A DNA stretch of 43,190 nt, from the NCBI GenBank assembly GCA_902599445.1, contig CACKFK010000014.1, positions 1 to 43,190 of the forward strand, given 5' to 3'. The DNA is from an uncultured Alphaproteobacteria bacterium (GTDB lineage Bacteria; Pseudomonadota; Alphaproteobacteria; Rhodobacterales; Rhodobacteraceae). The notes under the pieces were generated by a model, which was not told where the DNA came from, ran no database searches, and was given only the letters and a program-made list of their open reading frames with translations. Shown one piece after another: positions 25,444 to 34,107 of this stretch (the stretch's first letter is position 1; each line of letters opens with the position of its first letter). The position numbers and the translations under genes are program-made.

Positions 25444-26898
25444 ATGTCTTCGATTGTGTTTAAATCAGCAAAGGAACAGGCCGCGGCAGTGCGCAAACGG
25501 TCAATAAAGACCTCTGATCTGATTGAGGAACATTTTGAACAGATCGATAAGTATAACCCAAAGATCAACGCAGTGATTTGGCAGGATCGTGAAGGCGCAC
25601 GAGAGACGGCTTGGACGATGGACAAAGAGGTAGCCAGGGGTCAGTTTCGTGGTCCCTTACATGGAGTGCCCATCACGGTAAAAGAGTCATTTGACCTTAC
25701 CGGTGCACCCACAACCTGGGGAGATCCCCAGAATAAAGACAACATCGCCACATCAGATAGCGACGCAGTAGCACGATTTCGAAGTGCCGGTGCCATCGTC
25801 TTTGGTAAAACAAACGTGCCACTTAACCTTGTTGAATGGCAAACTTTTAACAAAATTTATGGAACTACTAGCAACCCGTGGGATCCAACTCGCACACCGG
25901 GAGGCTCCTCCGGAGGTTCAGCTGCTGCGCTTGCCACCGGCATGAGCGCTTTGGAACTTGGTAGTGATGCAGGTTCTTCGATCAGAAATCCAGCCCATTA
26001 CTGTGGGGTTTTTGGACTAAAGCCGACGTTTAAGGTTGTTTCTTCTCGCGGCCAAAGTATTGAGGAATTGCATTCCGAGTCGGATATCTCAGTGGCTGGT
26101 CCATTGGCGCGTACGGCACAAGATTTGAAGCTGGCTTTTGAGACCATTGAGGGGCTACGCGGCATAGAAGCTACAGCATTCAAAAATCATCTATCCGCAG
26201 ACAACCGAACAAAGTTAAACCAATTCCGCATTGGGTTAAAACTCGACGATCCAGAAAGCCCCGTTGATCATGATTATCTTGATAAATTGGACAAATTTGT
26301 TCAAAAACTGGAAAAGGCAGGTGCAAAGATAATCCGAAATAAAATACCTGAGTTAGATAGCGAACGACACTTCATGATTTATCTCAAGCTGGTGGGCGCT
26401 TCTGATTCACCGCACTTCACAAAAAAAGACATCAAAGCACTTATCAATGGAGTTAAGGCATTGAATAATGACCGCGTGACCCGCGTTTGTGGTACGCGAT
26501 TTGAGGGTTTATCACTTCTGCATCGTGACTGGATTAAATTGAATGCAGAACGTAATAAACATCGTCTAGTATTTGATGCATTTTTTGAGGATGTAGATAT
26601 TCTTCTTACCCCTGCAACAGGAGCACCCGCATTTAAACACGATCAAAAGGGTCAGCGTTACCGCCGGTTCTTGACTATCAATGGTGAAAAACAACCAGAA
26701 ATGGCACAACTTTTCTGGTCAGGTTATTCGGGTGTTGTAGGACTGCCAAGCGTTGTGGGCCCGATTGGGCAGGTTAGAGGTCTTCCTGTAGGGTATCAGG
26801 CTATTGCAGGCCATGGTCGTGACTTCACAGCATTGGCCTTCGCAGAAGCAGTGGAACGAGAGTTGGTTAGCTTTACCCCTCCTCCTTTATGTCGTTGA
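25444..26898 (+). CDS. Amidase signature family enzyme
   Basis: A 484-residue amidase with the complete Ser-cisSer-Lys triad: K80 in PITVKESFD, S155 in TPGGSSGGSAA and nucleophile S179 in GSDAGSSIR. The RTPGGSSGG and NPAHYCGVFGLKPT segments are diagnostic. Start chosen at ATG 25444 with GAAAGG upstream; an earlier TTG would add 25 residues unlike the family N-terminus. It hydrolyses a carboxamide in the cytoplasm; fatty-acid amide, nitrile-derived amide or peptide amide substrates are all possible. It is a stand-alone enzyme and not GatA, since no gatC/gatB neighbour exists. Base composition is visibly more GC-rich than the genes on both sides, which may mean transfer. Confidence 0.92.
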   Translation: MSSIVFKSAKEQAAAVRKRSIKTSDLIEEHFEQIDKYNPKINAVIWQDREGARETAWTMDKEVARGQFRGPLHGVPITVKESFDLTGAPTTWGDPQNKDNIATSDSDAVARFRSAGAIVFGKTNVPLNLVEWQTFNKIYGTTSNPWDPTRTPGGSSGGSAAALATGMSALELGSDAGSSIRNPAHYCGVFGLKPTFKVVSSRGQSIEELHSESDISVAGPLARTAQDLKLAFETIEGLRGIEATAFKNHLSADNRTKLNQFRIGLKLDDPESPVDHDYLDKLDKFVQKLEKAGAKIIRNKIPELDSERHFMIYLKLVGASDSPHFTKKDIKALINGVKALNNDRVTRVCGTRFEGLSLLHRDWIKLNAERNKHRLVFDAFFEDVDILLTPATGAPAFKHDQKGQRYRRFLTINGEKQPEMAQLFWSGYSGVVGLPSVVGPIGQVRGLPVGYQAIAGHGRDFTALAFAEAVERELVSFTPPPLCR

Positions 26899-27033
26899 AA
26901 CACGTATTTAATCGTGTATAGGCCTCATTCTATGCTGATGTAACCAGCCGAACTTTCCATATTTTCAAAAAAGGGTTGGTATTTATTGGAAGCTAACAAA
27001 ATATTGCGTTTCTTCCCCTTCTCATGACATAAA

Positions 27034-28398
27034 TCAAAATAATTCCTGACAATTATTTACCTTTTCAATATTTAAAAGTTTTTCATAAGCTGACTTTATA
27101 TCTAATTTCATTTTAGAGAATTTTACACATGAAGAAAATTTGTCGTAAAGCATTTCTTCCGACAAAGGATTGATAGAGGAACCAAGTGGTGCTCCCACAA
27201 ATATTTTATAATACCCCCCATTGTTAGAATATAACTCAATATTTGCCCATTCAGGGCAAATTTTTTCGGTATATTTAATATCTTTTGGAAGTTCACTTAC
27301 ACGCATTTTGACTTTAGTCATTAAGTTTTGGATATCTGAGTTCATTATGTATTGTTTACTTAAATGCTCTAAAGAAATTTCTCCAAACTTCAAAATCATA
27401 GCAATGGCAAATTCTAAACTAAATTGGGCTTCTTTAGTAGTTTTTGGGTCTTGGAAAGTAAGATTTGAAGCAATTATTGGTGGAACTGTTGCTATTACTT
27501 TGTCTACATTTTTAAAAGCAATATTATTGGCCTTTACAATCGTCTTTACTCCATCAGCAGCTGAGTGACTCGCATAGCAAACAGGATATTTTTTTATATC
27601 CACGCCCGGTTTTAATAAACCAAATTCTTTCCCAATATTGTTTACAAATGAATGTTGAAAAATTTTATCATTGAGAACGGGAATTAGACCATTTCTATCT
27701 TCAAAAACATTTAAGGGTCCTTCCCCTCCTTTCATTGCCAGACTTGCAGAAACAATTCCATTTTCTGAGGCACGTCCACAATAATAGTGCTTTGCATTTG
27801 TGCCACGAACGGCTCTTGTTGCACCAGTACCCGATATTGCTAATGAAAGAGCATTCTCAATTTCATCAATTTTAAGTTTAGCTAAAGAAGCTACTCCTGC
27901 GGCACTTCCAACTGACCCTAGCACAGAGGTTGTCCACCAACCCTTGTCATAAATACTATTTGAAAAAGCCTTCGCTACTGCAAATTCTATTTCTAAGCCA
28001 ACAATAAAACTTTTTAACAGATCCTTTCCAGACAATGATTGATGTTGAGCAAAAGCTAAAACAGCCGGAAAAACTACAGCTGAACCGTGAACAACTCCCG
28101 CATAGCAATTATCATCAAATTCAAGAGCGTGTGCCGATGCTCCATTTGCAAATGCAGCGCCTGGGGGGTTAAGGCACCTGTTTCGTCCAAGAATATTACA
28201 ACTTCCAGATGAATAAAATTCTGATGCCACATCACACATGAAGCACGCTGATTTTGTACATGATCCTGCTATGATCACCCCTGTAACATCAATTATTAAC
28301 TGTTTAGCGATGCTCGTCACATTATCGGGTAGTTTGATTGAATCCAAATAAAGGATCCCTTTTGCAAGATTTTGTATGACCAGTTTTTCAGATTTCAT
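27034..28398 (-). CDS. MmgE/PrpD family protein
   Basis: A 454-residue protein of the MmgE/PrpD family (2-methylcitrate dehydratase, cis-aconitate decarboxylase, iminodisuccinate epimerase and relatives). Recognisable parts are the all-helical N-terminus, ANGASAHALEFDDNCYAGVVHGS (about residues 80-102) with the catalytic-region Asp and His, and KYPVCYASHSAADG near residue 275. It is the last gene of the ABC/ureohydrolase operon, about 50 bp after the ureohydrolase. No prpB or prpC is nearby, so methylcitrate metabolism is unlikely; in this context it more likely dehydrates or epimerises an amino-acid-derived intermediate. Confidence 0.88.
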   Translation of the reverse strand: MKSEKLVIQNLAKGILYLDSIKLPDNVTSIAKQLIIDVTGVIIAGSCTKSACFMCDVASEFYSSGSCNILGRNRCLNPPGAAFANGASAHALEFDDNCYAGVVHGSAVVFPAVLAFAQHQSLSGKDLLKSFIVGLEIEFAVAKAFSNSIYDKGWWTTSVLGSVGSAAGVASLAKLKIDEIENALSLAISGTGATRAVRGTNAKHYYCGRASENGIVSASLAMKGGEGPLNVFEDRNGLIPVLNDKIFQHSFVNNIGKEFGLLKPGVDIKKYPVCYASHSAADGVKTIVKANNIAFKNVDKVIATVPPIIASNLTFQDPKTTKEAQFSLEFAIAMILKFGEISLEHLSKQYIMNSDIQNLMTKVKMRVSELPKDIKYTEKICPEWANIELYSNNGGYYKIFVGAPLGSSINPLSEEMLYDKFSSCVKFSKMKLDIKSAYEKLLNIEKVNNCQELF

Positions 28399-28449
28399 AA
28401 AGTATCCAGCAGTTAAAATGAACAGAGTTCCAAATGAGTTTCAAGACAA

Positions 28450-29409
28450 CTATTTTTTATCAAAGTACCCAGCCCTGACTGCAGTACCAATCAAATTGCA
28501 AATAAACCGACCTGCAGTAATGGCAGTGATACCATGAATATCCTTGCTTGGAGTTATTTCAACAATATCCATTCCTAAAACTTTGCCCTTTTTAACTAAC
28601 CCTTGAATAAGTGTCCTCATTTGTGAGTAATTCACTCCACCTGGAGCAGGACCAGCAACTGCGGGCATAATAGTCGGATCCACACCATCAGCATCTATCG
28701 TCAGATAATAATTTTGGCCATCTGGTATTCTGTCTAAGATAGCTTTCATACCAACTTCTTGAAGCTCTATATCAGTAATTAAATTTGCACCGTAATCAAG
28801 AGCAGCTTCTCTTTCCTCTGGTCTGGCGCTTCCCGCTGAACGCAGCCCTATCTGAAAAATTTCGGTAATATGATCCATTTCTGAAGCTCTTCTGATTACA
28901 CTTGATAGACCATAGCTTACTCCATGAAAAACATCCCGCCAGTCAATATGAGCATCTACCTGAACTAATGTAATGGGTCCATGATTTTCAAAAGCCCTGA
29001 AAACGGGAATAGGAATTGCGTGGTCACCACCCAGAATGATTGGCAAAGCGCCGGAAGACAAAATTTTTCTGACTGCCTGTTCAGAGCGGTCATGATTGCC
29101 CGCCACATCTTTCGCCACTCCTATTACATCGCCACAGTCAACAACTTTGATATCCTCTCCATTTAAAAGTGTTCCACCAATATCAAAATCGTACCTATCA
29201 AGTCCCCGCAGAGATCTTTCACAGTATCTCCTTATATGAGTTGGAGCGTTAGATTGATCATTACTTGCTTCACCCATAGAATAAGGGTCGCCAAAAGGAA
29301 TGCCTAAAAATGCTATATCAGCCTCAAGATTATCTAAATCAGTTACTATTGGAAAGTCATGAAAACTCTGAAATTCTTTTTTCGGTGGTGTGGTAAGCTT
29401 ATTTGCCAT
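28450..29409 (-). CDS. Ureohydrolase (agmatinase/arginase family)
   Basis: A 319-residue Mn-type ureohydrolase. All six metal ligands of the binuclear site are visible: H130 in GGDHA, D152/H154/D156 in VDAHIDW, and D239/D241 in TIDADGVDP. It would release urea (or a related product) from a guanidino compound. The substrate loop reads HGVSYGLSS from H162, unlike HGTxFRR of agmatinase and guanidinobutyrase, so the substrate probably differs. Start: ATG with GAGG upstream; a TTG-less longer version adds 15 lysine-rich residues. It is encoded between an amino-acid ABC transporter and an MmgE/PrpD gene, which points to catabolism of an imported guanidino-acid. Confidence 0.88.
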   Translation of the reverse strand: MANKLTTPPKKEFQSFHDFPIVTDLDNLEADIAFLGIPFGDPYSMGEASNDQSNAPTHIRRYCERSLRGLDRYDFDIGGTLLNGEDIKVVDCGDVIGVAKDVAGNHDRSEQAVRKILSSGALPIILGGDHAIPIPVFRAFENHGPITLVQVDAHIDWRDVFHGVSYGLSSVIRRASEMDHITEIFQIGLRSAGSARPEEREAALDYGANLITDIELQEVGMKAILDRIPDGQNYYLTIDADGVDPTIMPAVAGPAPGGVNYSQMRTLIQGLVKKGKVLGMDIVEITPSKDIHGITAITAGRFICNLIGTAVRAGYFDKK

Positions 29410-29463
29410 ATTTTTTTTCCTCATCTTCTTTATATTTTGTTTAAATAGATTCAAAAATTTTTC

Positions 29464-30240
29464 CTATTGCTTAAAAGAAGTAATGTTAAGTTTTTCTAAA
29501 AACATTTTTAATCTTTGAGTTTTAGGCATGCTAAGAATTTTTTTTGGAGCTCCTTCTTCAACAATTTCGCCCCCATCCATAAACACTATTCGATCGCCAA
29601 ATTTAGAAGCAAAACCCAATTCATGAGTAACAATTAACATTGTCATTCCATTATTTACTAACCGCCTTAAAACCGACAAAACCTCGCCTACAAGTTCAGG
29701 GTCTAGTGCTGAGGTTGGCTCATCAAGTAGCATTACTATAGGATCCATAGCCAAAGATCTGGCTATAGCCAATCTTTGCTTTTGCCCTCCAGAAATATGA
29801 TCCGGCCATTCATCTATTTTGTTAGATAATCCTACTTCATCTAAAATCTTTAAAGCCTTCGCTTCAGCTTCAGCCTGACTTCTTTTAGCCACGACCATTT
29901 GAGCTCTAACTACATTTTCTAATACGTTTAAATGAGGCCAAACATTAAACTGTTGAAAAACCATTCCCATTCTTGCACGGTAACTATTCAACAATTTTGA
30001 TTCTTTAATAGTTAGTTTGGAAGATAAAGAGCCAACAATTTTACCTTCCAACCAAACCTCTCCTTTATCTGGCGGAGTAAGCCAATTTACTGCTCTCAAC
30101 AGAGAGCTTTTTCCACATCCACTTGGCCCAATAATAAATATAACCTCGCCCTTTGATACACTTAAAGAAACATTATTTAATGCTGTAATTTCGCCAAATT
30201 TTTTGTGGATTCCTTTAAGTTCTAGAAAATTTAAAGTCAT
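29464..30240 (-). CDS. Polar amino acid ABC transporter, ATP-binding protein (GlnQ/HisP type)
   Basis: A 258-residue ABC ATPase. Walker A is GPSGCGKSSLLR near residue 38, the signature is ISGGQKQRLAIARSLA, and Walker B is IVMLLDEPTSALDPE, followed by the H-loop IVTHELGFA. These are the exact patterns of the GlnQ/HisP/ArtP subfamily. Its ATG overlaps the stop of the upstream permease (ATGA), so translation is coupled. It energises import through the two permeases encoded just upstream. The substrate is set by the binding protein at the head of the operon. Confidence 0.95.
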   Translation of the reverse strand: MTLNFLELKGIHKKFGEITALNNVSLSVSKGEVIFIIGPSGCGKSSLLRAVNWLTPPDKGEVWLEGKIVGSLSSKLTIKESKLLNSYRARMGMVFQQFNVWPHLNVLENVVRAQMVVAKRSQAEAEAKALKILDEVGLSNKIDEWPDHISGGQKQRLAIARSLAMDPIVMLLDEPTSALDPELVGEVLSVLRRLVNNGMTMLIVTHELGFASKFGDRIVFMDGGEIVEEGAPKKILSMPKTQRLKMFLEKLNITSFKQ

Positions 30241-30944
30241 CTTGTATTTTCACTTTGTTTCAAAATTACACTAGAATCCGTAGGCATTGTTTTTCTACTC
30301 TTATTGATATTTTTTTCAAATCTTCTCATAATGGTTGCAATCGTTTCATTTAAAGCCCAGTAAAGAAGTGCAACCATTATGAAAACTTCAAAAGGTCTAA
30401 ATGTCTCTCCCTGAACCATCAACCCTGTCATTGTCAATTCATGAACTGTAATTGTTGATAATATGGCCGATTCCTTTATGAGAGTTAACGTTTGATTAGT
30501 TAAAGGCGGTAAAACAATTGATAAAGTTTGTGGCAATATTATATTTTTCATAGATTGCCAATCTGTCATACCAATTGCTCTTGCACTTTCAAGTTGACCT
30601 CTAGGTATTGAATCGATACCTGCTCTTATGATTTCAGCAAAATAGGCGCTGCCAAAAGCTGCAAGAGCCAAAATGCCAACATACTCTGCCGGAAGCCGTA
30701 GCCCATAAAAGGGTAAGACATAATAAAATAAAAAAACTTGAATTATAAATGGAGTGTTTCTAAACAATTCTATAAAACTAGTTGCAAAGAAACTTATCAG
30801 TATAAAATTCGATCGCCTTCCGAGAGCTAGAATTAGTCCTAATGGTATACCTAGTGCAATAGCACATATAACAATTTTTAAGGTCAACCAAAAACCTAAT
30901 AAAATCATCGGAAAATAATCAAAAAATATTTGGTATTCTAGCAT
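30237..30944 (-). CDS. Polar amino acid ABC transporter permease (GlnP/HisM type)
   Basis: A 235-residue inner-membrane permease with about five helices. The EAA-like cytoplasmic loop for docking the ATPase is GQLESARAIGMTDWQSMKNII near residues 135-155, followed by LPQTLSIVLPPLTNQTLTLIKES, a strong His/Glu/Gln-permease signature. It overlaps the ATPase gene by four bases and follows the sister permease by eight. The two permeases are distinct in sequence and probably form a heterodimer. Confidence 0.93.
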   Translation of the reverse strand: MLEYQIFFDYFPMILLGFWLTLKIVICAIALGIPLGLILALGRRSNFILISFFATSFIELFRNTPFIIQVFLFYYVLPFYGLRLPAEYVGILALAAFGSAYFAEIIRAGIDSIPRGQLESARAIGMTDWQSMKNIILPQTLSIVLPPLTNQTLTLIKESAILSTITVHELTMTGLMVQGETFRPFEVFIMVALLYWALNETIATIMRRFEKNINKSRKTMPTDSSVILKQSENTR

Positions 30945-30952
30945 TGGAACTT

Positions 30953-31615
30953 TTAAGCCCTTTTTACTTTAAATCTCTGTTCTAAATAGACTGAACTGCG
31001 ACTTACGACAAAACACATTAAAAAATAAATAACAAAAGTGGCACTTAGAATCTCAACTGGATGATAATTTGCACTATAAATTTGTTGTGAAACCCGCATC
31101 AACTCAACTACTGTTATTACTGATAGTAAAGCTGTAGCTTTTAGAACCATAGTAAATTCATTTACTAATGGTGGAATTGAGGCAATAAATGTTTGGGGAA
31201 GAATTATTTTTCGCCAAAGCGCATACCCCGATATTCCTAAAGATTTGGCTGCTTCAAACTGCCCTTTTGGCACTGAAGCTAAACCACCTCGCAAAATTTC
31301 TATAACAAACGCCGCACTATTTAAAGTTATAGCTAAAATTCCAGCGGGGAATGGTGCTAAATTTAGTCCAAAAACTGGCAAAACATAATAAATCAAAAAG
31401 ATTTGTACCAAAAGAGGTGTTCCCCTTATAAAACTAATATAAAAGGCTATAAATCCATTAAAAATTCTTGAATTAAAGGAGGTTCGAGCAATAGTTATAG
31501 AAGTAGCTAAAACAATACTGAAACAAAAACCCAAAATTGCAACTTGTGAAGTGATTAATGCCCCTTCAATTAGCCTTGGTAAAGCATCAAAAATATAACT
31601 TATGTCAAATCTCAT
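30953..31615 (-). CDS. Polar amino acid ABC transporter permease
   Basis: A 220-residue permease of the same His/Glu/Gln family, with the EAA-like loop PKGQFEAAKSLGISGYALWR and LPQTFIASIPPLVNEFTMVLK. I use the ATG at 31615; a TTG five codons upstream is the alternative and neither has a strong Shine-Dalgarno. A 13-bp hairpin separates it from the binding-protein gene, which is how such operons keep the binding protein more abundant than the membrane parts. Confidence 0.92.
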   Translation of the reverse strand: MRFDISYIFDALPRLIEGALITSQVAILGFCFSIVLATSITIARTSFNSRIFNGFIAFYISFIRGTPLLVQIFLIYYVLPVFGLNLAPFPAGILAITLNSAAFVIEILRGGLASVPKGQFEAAKSLGISGYALWRKIILPQTFIASIPPLVNEFTMVLKATALLSVITVVELMRVSQQIYSANYHPVEILSATFVIYFLMCFVVSRSSVYLEQRFKVKRA

Positions 31616-31636
31616 GATTTTTACTAACAAATAAGT

Positions 31637-31666
31637 AGATTGCCTTAAATAATTTTAAGGCAATCT
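31637..31666 (-). terminator. 13-bp stem hairpin between binding protein and permease (attenuator/processing site)
   Basis: Perfect inverted repeat agattgccttaaa-taat-tttaaggcaatct (13-bp arms, 4-base loop) 22 bp after the binding-protein stop on the minus strand, followed by a T-rich run (acttatttgtt). Position and strength fit a leaky terminator or RNA-stabilising structure that lowers expression of the permease and ATPase genes relative to the binding protein. No strong U-tract follows, so full termination is unlikely. Confidence 0.7.
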
Positions 31667-31688
31667 TAAATTTAGTTATTAATTAAAA

Positions 31689-32543
31689 TCAAAGTGCACC
31701 TTCAGGTAAATGACCTTCACTTGGAATTGGCATTCTAAAGCCAAACCATTTGTCTTGAATTTCATCAATTATACCTTTGTCGCGCATTTCAAGTATCTTT
31801 GAACTTAAATAATCTCGTAAGTCTGTATCCTCGGGGCGAGTAACCCAAGCCATGTATGTTTTGTCAGTTATCGGACCAACAAGTTCAAAAACTCCCTTTT
31901 GCTTTTTTGCAACAACAGCTAAATTTGGTACAGTTTGAGTTTGTGCATCACAAGTTCCATTGGCTAATGCCAAAGTTGCTTCTGGGTGAGCGGTAAAGAG
32001 TTTTAATTCCTTAAAACCCTCTAACCCTCTTGATTTCATATCTTCTTCCCATTCTTGAGTAGCCTTTTCACTACCTGATGCTAATTGTGTACATACCACT
32101 TTTCCAGACAAATCATCTGGGCTCATTATCGAGGCATCACCATTTCTTTTCATAACCCAGTTTGTTCCTTCAGCAATAGGTACGGTGAAAGCATATTTTT
32201 TTGCTCTTTCAGCACGAATACTGACACTAGTAGCTACAAAATCAAATTTTCCTGCTAATACGCCAGGAAGAATTCCCTGCCAAGGAAGATCTAACTGATT
32301 AAGTTCAACTCCTAGATCAGCGATGATATAATCAAGTATATCCTTTCCATAGCCTACAATCTTTCCATCTTCTACAAATTCAAAGGGTGGGAATGCAGCT
32401 TCTGTACCAACAGTTACTTTGCCTGTTCTCTTAATTTTTTCAAATGTTGTTTCAGCTTGAACATTCGAACCAAAAAAAGAAACAGAACATAATAAAACTA
32501 AACTAAATAAACTAAATAGTTTCTTCGTTAATAAACTTTTCAT
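31689..32543 (-). CDS. Periplasmic amino-acid-binding protein (SBP family 3)
   Basis: A 284-residue exported binding protein heading the transporter operon. Signal peptide ends at NVQA-ET (cleavage after residue 30). The mature start KVTVGTEAAFPPFEF is typical of the family 3 solute-binding proteins. R110 in SVSIRAER is where the ligand alpha-carboxylate is bound, and D199 in GTCDAQT lies where the alpha-amino group is held, so an alpha-amino acid is expected. Two Cys (151 and 198) may form a disulfide in the second lobe. The ATG has a very strong GGAGGAGAGG Shine-Dalgarno. The side-chain pocket cannot be read to decide between basic, guanidino or other ligands. Confidence 0.93.
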   Translation of the reverse strand: MKSLLTKKLFSLFSLVLLCSVSFFGSNVQAETTFEKIKRTGKVTVGTEAAFPPFEFVEDGKIVGYGKDILDYIIADLGVELNQLDLPWQGILPGVLAGKFDFVATSVSIRAERAKKYAFTVPIAEGTNWVMKRNGDASIMSPDDLSGKVVCTQLASGSEKATQEWEEDMKSRGLEGFKELKLFTAHPEATLALANGTCDAQTQTVPNLAVVAKKQKGVFELVGPITDKTYMAWVTRPEDTDLRDYLSSKILEMRDKGIIDEIQDKWFGFRMPIPSEGHLPEGAL

Positions 32544-32603
32544 TTATCCTCTCCTCCAAATAATTTTTTAAGAATCTACAAACAGTTCTTACAATCAAAA
32601 TCA

Positions 32604-32617
32604 TATACATTTGTATA
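32604..32617. promoter_or_regulatory. Inverted repeat in divergent promoter region
   Basis: tatac-attt-gtata is a perfect 5-bp-arm inverted repeat, midway in the 164-bp gap between the binding-protein gene (minus) and the D-serine dehydratase-like gene (plus). Being placed between divergent genes of one presumed pathway it could be a shared operator; short and AT-rich, so chance is possible. Confidence 0.3.
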
Positions 32618-32707
32618 GAATAATTTGATACGATAAGCTTTGGTTTAAATGATTATAGAGTCAAGCAATTTTAATATGCATAATTTAAAGGATAATTGAG
32701 TAATTAA

Positions 32708-33835
32708 ATGTTGAAAGATCTATTTACCCCGTGCCTTATTTTGGATAGAGGCAAACTTGATGATAATATAAGAAAAATTAAATCAATTGTTTCAAAGCAG
32801 AAAATTAATTTTCGGCCGCATTTGAAGACTGCCAAATGTCTTGAAATAACAAAAATACTTGTAAAAGAATTTGGTCCACGCGCAATGGTCTCAACTATAG
32901 AAGAATTAGAACAGTTAAAAAGCAGTGGGATAAATGATTTTCTTTATTCCGTTGCAATTGTTCCAAACAAATTAGAACGAATAGCAAGAAATTTATCAAA
33001 TAATTGCAAAATAACAGTTTCAGTTGACAGTATTTCAACAGCACAAGAATTAGTTGCATTTTATAAAAGTACAGGAAATAGAATAACTGCTGTCATAGAA
33101 TTGGATCTTGATGGACATAGGTCAGGTGTTCGACCTTATGCAAATGAACAACTTATTAAAATTGGTAAATGTCTAGATGAGTTTGATTTATTTCGAGGTG
33201 TAATGTCCCATGCTGGGGAAAGTTATAGTTTATCTAATGAAGAAGCTATAAATAATTGTGCAAAAAATGAAGCTAACCAAACGCTGATGGCTGCAGAGAC
33301 AATTCAAAAAGTTGGTATTAATTGTGAACTGGTAACTATAGGATCAACTCCCACTGTATTATCAGGCTCCAAAAATATAGGAATTACAGAATTAAGAGCC
33401 GGAGTATTTATTTTTTTTGACTTAGTTCAATCAGGTGTAGGAGTGTGTGAGTTAAATGAAATTGCACTTTCTGTTTTAACCACTGTAATTAGTATTAATA
33501 TAGAAATTGATGCTATTATAGTTGATTCAGGTTGGATGGCTTTATCGCGAGACCGAGGAACATCATCCCAAGAAATTGACTATGGTTATGGTCAGGTATG
33601 CAATCAACATGGTGAATTAATTGAAGATTTAATTGTAACCAATGTTCAGCAAGAGCATGGAATTATTCAAGTTCGGGAAGGAAGTCATGCTAAGCTTCCA
33701 AACCTTAAACCTGGAGATCTTCTAAGAATTCTTCCTAACCATGCTTGTGCTACAGCAGCAGGTCATAGTCGTTATCATGTTGTAAACAGAGAAGACAAGT
33801 CTATAAAAATATGGGATCGTTTCAGTGGATGGTAA
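32708..33835 (+). CDS. D-serine dehydratase / D-threonine aldolase-type PLP enzyme
   Basis: A 375-residue fold-type III PLP enzyme (alanine racemase N-terminal barrel plus D-serine dehydratase-like C-terminal domain). K40 in RPHLKTAK is the PLP lysine. The C-terminal metal site reads H345-x-C347 in ILPNHACATAAG; His-x-Cys is the zinc pair known in eukaryotic-type D-serine dehydratase, while D-threonine aldolase has His-x-Asp. Relatives also include beta-hydroxyaspartate aldolase. It is divergent from the amino-acid ABC operon, suggesting it works on a D- or hydroxy-amino acid taken up by that transporter. Substrate is inferred only loosely. Confidence 0.82.
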   Translation: MLKDLFTPCLILDRGKLDDNIRKIKSIVSKQKINFRPHLKTAKCLEITKILVKEFGPRAMVSTIEELEQLKSSGINDFLYSVAIVPNKLERIARNLSNNCKITVSVDSISTAQELVAFYKSTGNRITAVIELDLDGHRSGVRPYANEQLIKIGKCLDEFDLFRGVMSHAGESYSLSNEEAINNCAKNEANQTLMAAETIQKVGINCELVTIGSTPTVLSGSKNIGITELRAGVFIFFDLVQSGVGVCELNEIALSVLTTVISINIEIDAIIVDSGWMALSRDRGTSSQEIDYGYGQVCNQHGELIEDLIVTNVQQEHGIIQVREGSHAKLPNLKPGDLLRILPNHACATAAGHSRYHVVNREDKSIKIWDRFSGW

Positions 33836-34107
33836 TTTGATTAGAAAACTGTTTGAAAGCATAATAAATTGCTCAAAATTTCATAAAAAAATAAATGTCT
33901 AACTAAAGGGTAGCTTAGTTGGATTGGGGTATTTTTTTGTGACGGGATACTAGGGAGGATTTGGTTTCCTACATTTGGTTCCACATGCTTCTGGATGTAT
34001 TTTATCACTACTGAGAAACCTCAGTATGAATAACATTTACAGGTGATGGCAATAATTATTCAAGCTAACAGAAAATCTAACTGCATAGTTAGATATCGGC
34101 CCTAATT

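Noticed and set aside
25444-26898. Reading the amidase as GatA of the tRNA amidotransferase
   Set aside because: No gatC or gatB adjacent, and the gene is a stand-alone amidase.
27034-28398. Reading the MmgE/PrpD protein as 2-methylcitrate dehydratase of the propionate pathway
   Set aside because: No prpB/prpC neighbours; it is embedded in an amino-acid transport and ureohydrolase operon.
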